DNA of 64,000 bases from Pseudothermotoga elfii DSM 9442 = NBRC 107921. Lineage in GTDB: Bacteria > Thermotogota > Thermotogae > Thermotogales > DSM-5069. Of the stretch, positions 36,906-44,783 are shown piece after piece. Each line of letters opens with the position of its first letter. Within the stretch, counting starts at the first letter, position 1. Where the stretch lies: contig NC_022792.1 in assembly GCF_000504085.1 (NCBI RefSeq), positions 2,012,001-2,076,000 on the forward strand, given 5' to 3'. The notes beneath the pieces were generated by a model. It searched no databases. It saw nothing but the letters and a program-made list of their open reading frames with translations, and was not told the origin of the DNA. The position numbers and the translations under genes are program-made.

Positions 36906-37955
36906 TCATTCTCCTTTTTTCACCCTTCTACTTTTCAAAATTAAAAACATACCTTCCCAAGAAAATTCTCTGTCCCCGAGTATTCCATGTCTGAAAAATA
37001 GTACTGCTATCATCAAGATAATCGAAAAAATCAGCATCCTCATGCCAGCTATTCCAGGAATCGTAATACCAAATAAAGTCATTGGCGTCTCGACAATTCT
37101 CAACCATTCCATTAAAAAAGCTATCAAAACACCCGATATCACAGTACCAGTTATGCTTCCAAGCCCACCAAGAAGAACTATCAAGACTATTTGGAATGTA
37201 AGCATTATGTTGAAAGCATTTGGATCTATCGTCATCACCAAACTTCCAAGCAAACCACCCGCAATACCAGCAAAAAAAGCTCCTACCACAAATGCCAAAA
37301 CTTTATGGAAAAACAAATTTACCCCCATAGCCTCCGCTGCTTCTTCATCATCTCTTATAGCTTTGAGGGCTCTCCCATAGCTGGAGTCGATTAATCTCTT
37401 CACAAAAAAGATCGTGAAGATAGCCAGTCCCCAGCTCCACCAGAGATTCGTATATGTCGGCAAACCTTTTAAACCAAGAGGACCATTTGTCACACTTTGA
37501 AGGTTGTTAAACAGAACTCTTATTATTTCCGAAAATCCGTAGGTAACTATGGCAAGATAATCCCCCTTAACTCGCATACATGGTGCCCCAACCAGAAAAC
37601 CAGCACCTGCAGCAAGTAGTCCCCCTATAAGTAGAGCTGGAAAAAAAGGAATTTGAATCTGATTTAGAGGCCAGATGAGTGGTTTTATAAAAAAATTCAT
37701 CGCTTTGAGTTCAGGAGACATGTAAAGTAGCGCTGAAGTATAAGCGCCTATCGCCATAAAACCGGCATGTCCTAAGGAAAATTGCCCTGTGAAACCATTT
37801 ATCAAATTCAAACTAACTCCAAGAATAACATATATAGCGGCAACATTCATGATTCTTAGAATATAAGCATCAAAATTGCCCTGTGCGTAAGCAATGAATA
37901 AGAAAAATGCGAATACAGTTGCCACACTAAGCCAGAAGGAGCTTTTTCTGTACAT
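36906..37955 (-). CDS. livM: Branched-chain amino acid ABC transporter, permease LivM
   Basis: 349 residues, about nine membrane helices. NGFTGQFSLGHAGFMAIGAYTSALL is the LivM signature; GDYLAIVTYGFSEIIRVL and AIRDDEEAAEAMGVNLF (ATPase-coupling loop) are typical. Lies between livG and livH in one operon. Confidence 0.92.
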   Translation of the reverse strand: MYRKSSFWLSVATVFAFFLFIAYAQGNFDAYILRIMNVAAIYVILGVSLNLINGFTGQFSLGHAGFMAIGAYTSALLYMSPELKAMNFFIKPLIWPLNQIQIPFFPALLIGGLLAAGAGFLVGAPCMRVKGDYLAIVTYGFSEIIRVLFNNLQSVTNGPLGLKGLPTYTNLWWSWGLAIFTIFFVKRLIDSSYGRALKAIRDDEEAAEAMGVNLFFHKVLAFVVGAFFAGIAGGLLGSLVMTIDPNAFNIMLTFQIVLIVLLGGLGSITGTVISGVLIAFLMEWLRIVETPMTLFGITIPGIAGMRMLIFSIILMIAVLFFRHGILGDREFSWEGMFLILKSRRVKKGE

Positions 37956-37967
37956 TGTTACAACCCC

Positions 37968-38846
37968 CTATGCTTCACCAAACAAACCTTTTGGTTTGAA
38001 AAGAAGCACTAAAACAAGCATGATAAAAATGAAGGCATCTCTGTATCCTGCCAGGTCGGGTAAAAAAGCGACAAGCAAAATCGAAATCATACCTATTAAA
38101 AAACCACCCGTCATTGCACCTTTAATGCTTCCAATACCTCCTATTATCGCTGCCGTAAAAGCGCGCCACCCCGGGAAAACCCCCATGAATGGCCATATTT
38201 GAGGATATCTCAAAGCCCAGAATATGGCACTAATAGCAGCGAGAGCAGATCCAACAGCAAATGTAAAAGTAATAGTTCTATCCACATTTATGCCCATTAA
38301 TTTTGCTGTATCAAAATCATGTGCAAGAGCTCTCATTGCCAGACCCATTTTTGTTCTGTAAACGAGATAATTCAAAAATAATAAAGCGACTATCGACACA
38401 ACAATTGTAATTATTGTTACAAATTGTATTCTCACATTATATATTTCTATCGTTCTGTTCAGAACATTTGGTTGATAGAAAGGCTTTTGTCTTCCCCCAA
38501 ACACAACTGTTGCAAAATTTTCCAGCAGGAAGGACATTCCGATTGCTGAACACAGCGAAGAAATTCTCGGTGCGCTTCTTAAAGGTTTGTAGGCAATCTT
38601 TTCAACAGAAATCCCCAGGAGAATTGTAAGAAAAATGGCAAAAACAAAAGATAACCACCACGGAATTGAAAAAAGCGTAATGCTGTAATAAACGAAAAAT
38701 GTAGCCATCATGAATATGTCACCATGAGCAAAATTAACCAGCTTAACCACACCATAGACCAAAGTATAACCGATAGCTACAAGACCAAAAACAAATCCTA
38801 ACGCTATACCATTCGCCAGATGCTGTAAAAATAGAGTCCAGTTCAT
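37968..38846 (-). CDS. livH: Branched-chain amino acid ABC transporter, permease LivH
   Basis: 292 residues. The N-terminus GIALGFVFGLVAIGYTLVYGVVKLVNFAHGD is diagnostic of LivH; the coupling loop MALRALAHDFDTAKLMGINVDR (usually RACAED...) and FWALRYPQIWPFMG follow. Forms the channel with LivM. Confidence 0.92.
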   Translation of the reverse strand: MNWTLFLQHLANGIALGFVFGLVAIGYTLVYGVVKLVNFAHGDIFMMATFFVYYSITLFSIPWWLSFVFAIFLTILLGISVEKIAYKPLRSAPRISSLCSAIGMSFLLENFATVVFGGRQKPFYQPNVLNRTIEIYNVRIQFVTIITIVVSIVALLFLNYLVYRTKMGLAMRALAHDFDTAKLMGINVDRTITFTFAVGSALAAISAIFWALRYPQIWPFMGVFPGWRAFTAAIIGGIGSIKGAMTGGFLIGMISILLVAFLPDLAGYRDAFIFIMLVLVLLFKPKGLFGEA

Positions 38847-38862
38847 TTCAGCACCTCCGAAA

Positions 38863-38885
38863 GGTGCAGGCGTTCTGCCTGCACC
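38863..38885 (-). terminator. Hairpin between livK and livH
   Basis: GGTGCAGGC-AGAAC-GCCTGCACC forms a perfect 9-bp stem on the minus strand, but only TTT follows. It lies just after the binding-protein stop; it is more likely an mRNA-stabilising or partly terminating hairpin than a full terminator. Its right half also abuts the livH Shine-Dalgarno CGGAGGTGC. Confidence 0.6.
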
Positions 38886-38890
38886 GAAAG

Positions 38891-40012
38891 TTACTCACTA
38901 GGTCTAACTGTTGCAACATAAACAAATTTACCGTCTTTCACCATCCTTATAACAGCATCTTTCACCGCATCGCCGTTTTGGTCGAGCGTTATGTAGCCCG
39001 TTGCGCCTTCAAAATTCTTGGTAGTTGCGAGTGCGTCCCTGATTGCCTTTGGATCTGCAGAATTTGCCCGTTTAATGGCATCTATAACGAGCATGTATGC
39101 ATCATAACCAAGAGCAGCAAAAGCACTTGGATCTTTGCCATATTTTTCTCTAAAGGCTTTTATAAATTCCGCGGCTTTCGGTGTTGTCACTGCTTCTGTG
39201 TCGAAATGGGTGCTGAAATAACTGCCCTCGACAGATTTTCCACCAACTTCAAGGAACTCCGGTGCCTCCCATGTGTCACCACCCAAGAAAACCTGTTTCA
39301 TTCCGAGCTCACGTGCCTGTTTTATGATAAGAGCAGCCTCACCGTACGCCGCAGCAGGTATGAAAATCACATCTGGATTTTTACTGTTAGCAAATGTAAG
39401 CTGAGCTGTAAAATCCTGATCGCCAGTTTGATAGGAGATCACACCCAGAACAGATTTGTTATTTTTGGTCAATTTTTTGAAAGCTTCCTGAAAATAATGT
39501 GACAAACCTACAGAATAATCTGAGGCAATATCCTGTATTACAACAGCCGTTTTTGCACCAAGTTTTTCAACAGCAAATTGAGCCATAACAGTACCCTGAA
39601 ATGGGTCGATAAAACATACTCTGAAAGCAAATGGTTTTCCAAGGGTCACTAACGGATTTGTTGGCGAACATCCAACCATTGGAACTCCAAGCTTATTAGC
39701 AACTTCACTACCAGGTATTGCAACTGCACTACCATAACTACCTATGATTGCTACAGCTTTGTGATATTCAATCAATCTTGCAACAGCATTTGCCGCTTCA
39801 ACTTTGTCACTTTTGTTATCCACCAGAACAAGCTCAATCTTTCTTCCAAGAACTTCTTTTACCTGTTCATACGCAAGGTTGATGCCTTCCATGGTCATCT
39901 GTCCACCAGCTGCATACGGTCCCGTCATGGGTTCATAAACTCCGATAACTATAGGTTCAGCAGCAAAACAAAGCACCATAGCAAATAACATAAGAAAAGA
40001 TAGCCACCTCAT
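38891..40012 (-). CDS. livK: Branched-chain amino acid ABC transporter, periplasmic binding protein
   Basis: 373 residues. Signal peptide MRWLSFLMLFAMVLCFAAEP, cleaved after CFA or FAA; a Cys is present but the context is not a convincing lipobox. IVIGVYEPMTGPYAAGGQMTMEGI and DNKSDKVEAANAVARLI are typical of the LivJ/LivK (Peripla_BP_6) family. First gene of the liv operon. The 168-bp upstream region is shared with the divergent threonine aldolase. Confidence 0.9.
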   Translation of the reverse strand: MRWLSFLMLFAMVLCFAAEPIVIGVYEPMTGPYAAGGQMTMEGINLAYEQVKEVLGRKIELVLVDNKSDKVEAANAVARLIEYHKAVAIIGSYGSAVAIPGSEVANKLGVPMVGCSPTNPLVTLGKPFAFRVCFIDPFQGTVMAQFAVEKLGAKTAVVIQDIASDYSVGLSHYFQEAFKKLTKNNKSVLGVISYQTGDQDFTAQLTFANSKNPDVIFIPAAAYGEAALIIKQARELGMKQVFLGGDTWEAPEFLEVGGKSVEGSYFSTHFDTEAVTTPKAAEFIKAFREKYGKDPSAFAALGYDAYMLVIDAIKRANSADPKAIRDALATTKNFEGATGYITLDQNGDAVKDAVIRMVKDGKFVYVATVRPSE

Positions 40013-40078
40013 AAATACACCCCCTCCAAATGTGGTTTTTCACAAATATTTAAGATGAAAAACACCTTTTCGCCGAGA

Positions 40079-40084
40079 ATTATA
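40079..40084 (-). promoter_or_regulatory. Probable liv operon -10 element
   Basis: Minus strand TATAAT, with TG one base upstream (TGTTATAAT), 66 bases from the livK start. No good -35. The leader between them has no clear hairpin. Confidence 0.5.
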
Positions 40085-40150
40085 ACATAAAATACACTTA
40101 AATATCTTTTTCAAAATTTTCCATGCGGGATTTTTTACAAAGGTTAGCTG

Positions 40151-40156
40151 TATAAT
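40151..40156 (+). promoter_or_regulatory. Probable threonine aldolase -10 element
   Basis: TATAAT, 24 bases upstream of the GTG start of the threonine aldolase gene, followed by GGAGGGATT as Shine-Dalgarno. No clear -35. Confidence 0.5.
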
Positions 40157-40180
40157 ATTTATGTTTATGGAGGGATTGAA

Positions 40181-41197
40181 GTGATAGACCTTCGAAGCGA
40201 TACTGTCACAACCCCAACAGAGAAAATGAGAAGATCAATGTTTGAAGCAGAAGTTGGAGATGATGTGTATCAGGATGACCCCACAGTTAACAAATTGCAG
40301 GAACTCGCAGCCGAAAAAATAGGCAAGGAAGCTGCCCTTTTTGTTCCGTCTGGCACCTTTGGAAATCAGCTTGCTATATTCACCCATACACTCAGAGGAG
40401 ATGAAGTCATAGTGCCTTCTTCAAACCACATTTTTGTTCATGAAGTGGGCGCACCTGCCGTAATATCAAATGTTCAACTTCGAACAATAGATGATCCTTA
40501 CGGTATGCCCTCCATCGATAAAATAGCAAAGGCAATAAGAAATGAAGACATACATAATCCAAGAACAGGCTTGATTTGCATGGAGAACGCTCATTCAAGT
40601 GGAAAAGTAATACCGATAGATTATTTAGAAAATGTTCACAAACTTGCGAGAAAATGCTCAATACCGGTTCATTTAGATGGTGCAAGAATATTTAATGCAG
40701 CTATTGCATTAAATGTAGATGCAAAGCAAATAGCTTCAAGTGCCGACTCAGTTATGTTCTGCTTATCCAAAGGACTTTCTGCTCCAGTTGGATCAATTCT
40801 GGCAGGTACAAAAGATTTTGTCGCGAAAGCCAGGAAGGGAAGAAAATTAATGGGTGGAGGAATGAGACAGGCTGGAGTTCTCGCTGCTGCCGGGATAATA
40901 GCACTGAATGAAATGATAGACAGACTTGCCGAAGATCATGAAAATGCAAAGTTGCTGGCAAATCTTCTAGATGAAATCCCTCAGATTCACGTTTTGAAAG
41001 ATCAGCTCGATATAAACATGGTGTTTTTCAGTTTTAATACCATTGAACCAGAAATTTTTGTTGGTAAAATGTTAGAAAATGGCGTGAAAATCAATCCACC
41101 TCATGAAGGCATATACAGATTTGTGACTCACAAAGATATTTCAAAAGAAGATATTTACACAGTTGTGAAAATTATAAAAAGGATAGTAAAAATCTGA
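40181..41197 (+). CDS. ltaE: Low-specificity L-threonine (allo-threonine) aldolase
   Basis: 338 residues, PLP fold type I. Begins [41 protein letters not shown] and the PLP lysine Lys197 in [12 protein letters not shown] are all diagnostic. Cleaves threonine/allo-threonine to glycine and acetaldehyde, so its product can feed the glycine cleavage genes at 54-58 kb. GTG start with GGAGGG seven bases upstream. Single-gene unit. Confidence 0.92.
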   Translation: MIDLRSDTVTTPTEKMRRSMFEAEVGDDVYQDDPTVNKLQELAAEKIGKEAALFVPSGTFGNQLAIFTHTLRGDEVIVPSSNHIFVHEVGAPAVISNVQLRTIDDPYGMPSIDKIAKAIRNEDIHNPRTGLICMENAHSSGKVIPIDYLENVHKLARKCSIPVHLDGARIFNAAIALNVDAKQIASSADSVMFCLSKGLSAPVGSILAGTKDFVAKARKGRKLMGGGMRQAGVLAAAGIIALNEMIDRLAEDHENAKLLANLLDEIPQIHVLKDQLDINMVFFSFNTIEPEIFVGKMLENGVKINPPHEGIYRFVTHKDISKEDIYTVVKIIKRIVKI

Positions 41198-41208
41198 TTC
41201 GGCTCTAT

Positions 41209-42228
41209 TTACCATCTCGCGTAATGTTCTTCAGCCCATCCAAGGGCATCTCTGATTATGTAAACTTTTCTATCTCCATCCCTTACAAAACCTTTGAAGG
41301 TACCTACCATCTGATTAACGTTCGAACTGAGTAATATCAAGTTTGTTTTTGCAGAGCGGTGAAAGTATGGCTGAAACTCTATATCTACCTCATCACCGTT
41401 GAATGAATATATGTGCCAGGGTTTCATAAGGTCTGTTTTGTCATAAACAAATCTTACATCGCTTTCAATTTTGCTGAGTTTCCCATTTATCAAAACAGCA
41501 TTCTCGTTCGTACCTGTTCCATCTGTCCAGCCAGCTCCAAGATTTACCCCGATAACAGTCCCATCATCTAAGCGCGTTGCAAAATTTGCCCAGTTCCAAA
41601 AAGTTAAATATTTCCACACACCCCTTCCAAAATCAAGTGTAGCGAAACTGTTATCTGGATCAAAATCATAACATTTCTCAGAAACAAATACTTTCCCCCT
41701 CACAGGCAAACAATATTGTTTACTTGTGAATTGATATCTATTCCAGTTCCATGGCACAACAACATTCAAAGATTCTATATTCTCTTGCAAAACCTCTAAA
41801 TGGGCTTCTATTCTTTTGCCTTTTGCGACAAAGTGTGATTCTATAAATGTTTTTTCATCTCGCCTCAGAAATCTAATTTTCATATCTTTTGAATTGAATT
41901 CCACGTCTTTGTTCACAACATCTGGTAAATTGCAACCTGTTCCAAATGGAGTTAGAACCGTTCGCTCAATAAGTTCACCACTTTTTAGATCAAGAAAATA
42001 ACAGAAAACAACACCTAAGTAATCTATATTTGAAACAGTCGCCGAGAACATGCAATTTTGATTGATAAATGCCCAGTAGTTCCATTTTTTCTTTCTCAAA
42101 AAATGACCATGAATATTGCAACGAATTAACGGCCGTCTGGACCATCCAAGTGCCATTGGATTGAGTTTGCCACTGGGCGTACATAAATCTGCCGAGTCTT
42201 TTATTTCAATGCTCATACGTTTCTTCAT
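41209..42228 (-). CDS. DUF2804 family protein
   Basis: 339 residues, soluble, no signal peptide. Begins with SGKLNPMALGWSRRPL, a hallmark of DUF2804, and is rich in aromatic beta-strand segments (RKKKWNYWAFIN, WNRYQFTSKQY, GVWKYLTFWNWANFA, GVNLGAGWTDGTGTNENAVLING). The C-terminal part ends with FKGFVRDGDRKVYIIRDALGWAEEHYARW. Biochemical role is unknown. Its ATG overlaps the sdaAA end by 23 bases, so it is translated from the same operon. Confidence 0.7.
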   Translation of the reverse strand: MKKRMSIEIKDSADLCTPSGKLNPMALGWSRRPLIRCNIHGHFLRKKKWNYWAFINQNCMFSATVSNIDYLGVVFCYFLDLKSGELIERTVLTPFGTGCNLPDVVNKDVEFNSKDMKIRFLRRDEKTFIESHFVAKGKRIEAHLEVLQENIESLNVVVPWNWNRYQFTSKQYCLPVRGKVFVSEKCYDFDPDNSFATLDFGRGVWKYLTFWNWANFATRLDDGTVIGVNLGAGWTDGTGTNENAVLINGKLSKIESDVRFVYDKTDLMKPWHIYSFNGDEVDIEFQPYFHRSAKTNLILLSSNVNQMVGTFKGFVRDGDRKVYIIRDALGWAEEHYARW

Positions 42229-43087
42229 TCAGATCACTCCTGATTTTTTCAAGAATAGATTTAGCTGTTTCTGTCGATGCGATGCCCCCGAGTCCAGTTT
42301 CACGAAGTTCCTCGGGAATAGATCTTCCAACTTTTGCCATTGCCTCAACTACTTCATCAAAGGGAATTATGCTTTTTATACCACAGAGTGCCATCTCAGC
42401 ACATGCTATTGCTATATTAACCGCTACAGCGTTTCTTTTGATACATGGCACTTCAACAAATCCACCAACTGGATCGCAAACAAGTCCCATCATAGATTTC
42501 AAAACCAAGGCAGCTGCATGAGAAACTTTTTCGGCATCATTTGAAAAACTATAAACAGCCACAGCACTTGCCATAGCTGCTGCGGTTCCTATTTCCGCTT
42601 GACATCCTGCGACTGCACCTGATGTAGAAACTACTCTGGCTATTTCATCTCCTACCGCCCCTGCCACTATTAGACTGTCTATCAACACATTATCAGGAAA
42701 GTCTTCAACCATTTTGAGTGCAAACAATACGCCGGGTACAACGCCACAAGAACCAGCAGTCGGGCACGCAACAATTTTACACATAGAAGCATTGGCCTCT
42801 GACACAGACAAAGCAGTGATCATGGCAACGTGTGCAAATTTACCAATCATGTGAGGTTCGTATTGCGATAACAACTCAGCATTTCCTCCACAGAGACCAG
42901 TTAATGTACGGTGTCTTTTGGCGTAATTTTTTTCGCAGACTTCGAACATTGTCTTCAGTAGAAAAGTTATCTTTTCTCTTACAATATTTGGATCAGAACC
43001 ATTTTCCATCATCTGAGAAATCAGCACAATTTCGTGAAAAGGTTGACCTGTTTTATTTTTCAACTCAATTAGTTCTGAGAAATTCAT
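42206..43087 (-). CDS. sdaAA: L-serine dehydratase, iron-sulfur type, alpha subunit
   Basis: About 293 residues. Cluster-binding cysteines appear in KIVACPTAGSCGVVPG and LVCDPVGGFVEVPC, the standard pattern of the oxygen-sensitive [4Fe-4S] enzyme. MGLVCDPVGG is conserved. It deaminates serine to pyruvate and ammonia. ATG at 43087 with GGGTGGGTGATT upstream, which includes the stop of the beta subunit gene. Confidence 0.93.
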   Translation of the reverse strand: MNFSELIELKNKTGQPFHEIVLISQMMENGSDPNIVREKITFLLKTMFEVCEKNYAKRHRTLTGLCGGNAELLSQYEPHMIGKFAHVAMITALSVSEANASMCKIVACPTAGSCGVVPGVLFALKMVEDFPDNVLIDSLIVAGAVGDEIARVVSTSGAVAGCQAEIGTAAAMASAVAVYSFSNDAEKVSHAAALVLKSMMGLVCDPVGGFVEVPCIKRNAVAVNIAIACAEMALCGIKSIIPFDEVVEAMAKVGRSIPEELRETGLGGIASTETAKSILEKIRSDLNEETYEH

Positions 43088-43089
43088 AA

Positions 43090-43758
43090 TCACCCACCCA
43101 GAAAATCCTGTACCGTATCGTCTCTCGGAATAAAATAATATTCAACAACAAACGGATTTTTCGACAAATTGAAAACATTTACTGGTGAATCAAGCTCGAT
43201 TATAGTCAAAGCCCTTCCAACCAGGAGATTTATTCTCCTAAGATAAAGATTTGCAATATTTGCACCCAAATTGCTAAGTATCTTTGAAAGTGCGCCTTGT
43301 TCATCTTTATTGATTATTATCAAGGTATCGTAAGCCCATGTCAAATTGCAATCGATACCATTGATTTTCGTGATTCTTATAGCCCCCCCACCAACAGAGC
43401 AACCTTCTATTTCGTGGTGATAATCTCCAGCTTCAACTTTTACGCAAACAGTATTAGGGTGCACATCACCAAGATTAGCTTTTGAGAACTGATAAGAAAG
43501 TCCAACTTTATCTACTATTTCGTAAATAGCTCTTATTTTTTCATCATCGTATCTTAACCCCAGAATGCCAGCCAGAAGTGCCCTATCTGTACCATGTCCT
43601 CTAAAAGTCTCTGCAAAAGAACCATGGAGCAGGAATTCTACCTTTTTCGGAACCATCCCTATCATCCTGTTGACAAACTTAGCTATTCTCATGGCTCCAA
43701 GAGTATGAGAACTCGACGGCCCTACCATAACCGGACCAACAACATCAAGCAAGGACAT
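43090..43758 (-). CDS. sdaAB: L-serine dehydratase, iron-sulfur type, beta subunit (ACT domain)
   Basis: About 222 residues. The N-terminal VVGPVMVGPSSSHTLGAMRIAKF is the SDH_beta signature; GHGTDRALLAGILG follows. The last 70 residues (LIIINKDEQGALSKILSNLGANIANL) form an ACT domain that may sense an amino acid. ATG at 43758 with GAGGGGATC upstream. Partner of sdaAA in a type 2 (two-subunit) enzyme. Confidence 0.92.
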   Translation of the reverse strand: MSLLDVVGPVMVGPSSSHTLGAMRIAKFVNRMIGMVPKKVEFLLHGSFAETFRGHGTDRALLAGILGLRYDDEKIRAIYEIVDKVGLSYQFSKANLGDVHPNTVCVKVEAGDYHHEIEGCSVGGGAIRITKINGIDCNLTWAYDTLIIINKDEQGALSKILSNLGANIANLYLRRINLLVGRALTIIELDSPVNVFNLSKNPFVVEYYFIPRDDTVQDFLGG

Positions 43759-43768
43759 TTTGATCCCC

Positions 43769-44779
43769 TCAATAAAAAAGTTTTGCAAGATTTTTCAGAT
43801 GTTCCTCGACAGTTCGTACATTAATCATAGTATCTGAATATGGCACCTCTGTCACTGTCAATCCCTTCATACCAACAGCATGGTACACTCTTGCCGCCTT
43901 AACCATTTCTACTGCTCTCGTCGCCATCTGAATTGCTATTAATCTATCCATAGACACAGGACTGCCTCCTCTTTGTAAATATCCGAGATTTGTATATCTC
44001 CATTCCATGTTTATATCTTTCAATTGTTTTTCGAGAAACTCACCTATGGCTTCTGCTGGAGGTATGTGAGAATCCATATTAGCAAGCTGGTATATTTCAC
44101 CCGGAAGGTTGACATCGTTCTCTACAATAACGAGAGAAAACCTTTTTTGACTTTCATAACGGCTGCGAATCTTCTTCAAAAGTTCTTGGATATCAAGAGG
44201 CTCGGCACTGGTTATTATATAATCAGCCCCTCCTGCAAGACCTCCAACTACTGCTATCCAGCCACCTGGTTTACCCATCGTTTCAACAATCATTACTCTG
44301 TGATGTGATTCCGCCGTCGCGTGCAAAATATCAAGGGCATCTTTAACGTGTTCAACAGCCGTAAAAAATCCTATGGAAAAGTCACTAAAGGAAAGATCGT
44401 TGTCGATGGTTGCCGGAACAAGAACAGATGGAACACCACTCTGCATCAGTTTCAATGCGGCTCTCACTCCAAGTCTTCCACCAAGTATCAGTAAACATGT
44501 TATAGAATACTGTTCAACCTTTTCTGCTACCTGCACAATGTCTTCTTCATTCACAGGTAAAAACAGAGAGGTTCCAAGAATGGTTCCTCCTTTATGCAAT
44601 ATTCCAGAAACGGTGTTTCTTGTCATAACTTCTATTTTTCCGCTCAGGAATCCCTCAAAACCATCCTTAACACCAAGAATCTCTATATTTAGCTCTGAAG
44701 CTTTAACAGTTGCTGCTCTGATAGCTGCATTCAATCCCGGGCAATCATTTCCGACGCAAAGAACAGCTATTCTTTTCAT
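43769..44779 (-). CDS. Phosphofructokinase-family paralogue with altered catalytic residues
   Basis: About 336 residues, clearly a PFK fold: NDCPGLNAAIR, TIDND, IGFFTAVEHVKDAL, ETMGKPGGWIA and GYLQRGGSPVSMDR. Two sites differ from working enzymes. The nucleotide/PPi loop GGDGS or GGDDT is GGRLG (about residue 102), losing the Mg-binding Asp. The Arg of GTxLxSAR is Leu (GTILGTSLF). Catalytic TIDND is retained. It may be a regulatory subunit, or use another substrate, or be inactive. ATG at 44779 with GGGAGGTAGG upstream. It sits between the serine dehydratase and membrane pyrophosphatase genes. Two normal PFKs occur elsewhere in the window. Confidence 0.75.
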   Translation of the reverse strand: MKRIAVLCVGNDCPGLNAAIRAATVKASELNIEILGVKDGFEGFLSGKIEVMTRNTVSGILHKGGTILGTSLFLPVNEEDIVQVAEKVEQYSITCLLILGGRLGVRAALKLMQSGVPSVLVPATIDNDLSFSDFSIGFFTAVEHVKDALDILHATAESHHRVMIVETMGKPGGWIAVVGGLAGGADYIITSAEPLDIQELLKKIRSRYESQKRFSLVIVENDVNLPGEIYQLANMDSHIPPAEAIGEFLEKQLKDINMEWRYTNLGYLQRGGSPVSMDRLIAIQMATRAVEMVKAARVYHAVGMKGLTVTEVPYSDTMINVRTVEEHLKNLAKLFY

Positions 44780-44783
44780 ATTC

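Noticed and set aside
38864-39502. 212-codon plus-strand open frame opposite livK
   Set aside because: It lacks a ribosome-binding site, lies entirely antisense to a clear gene and shows no protein family features.
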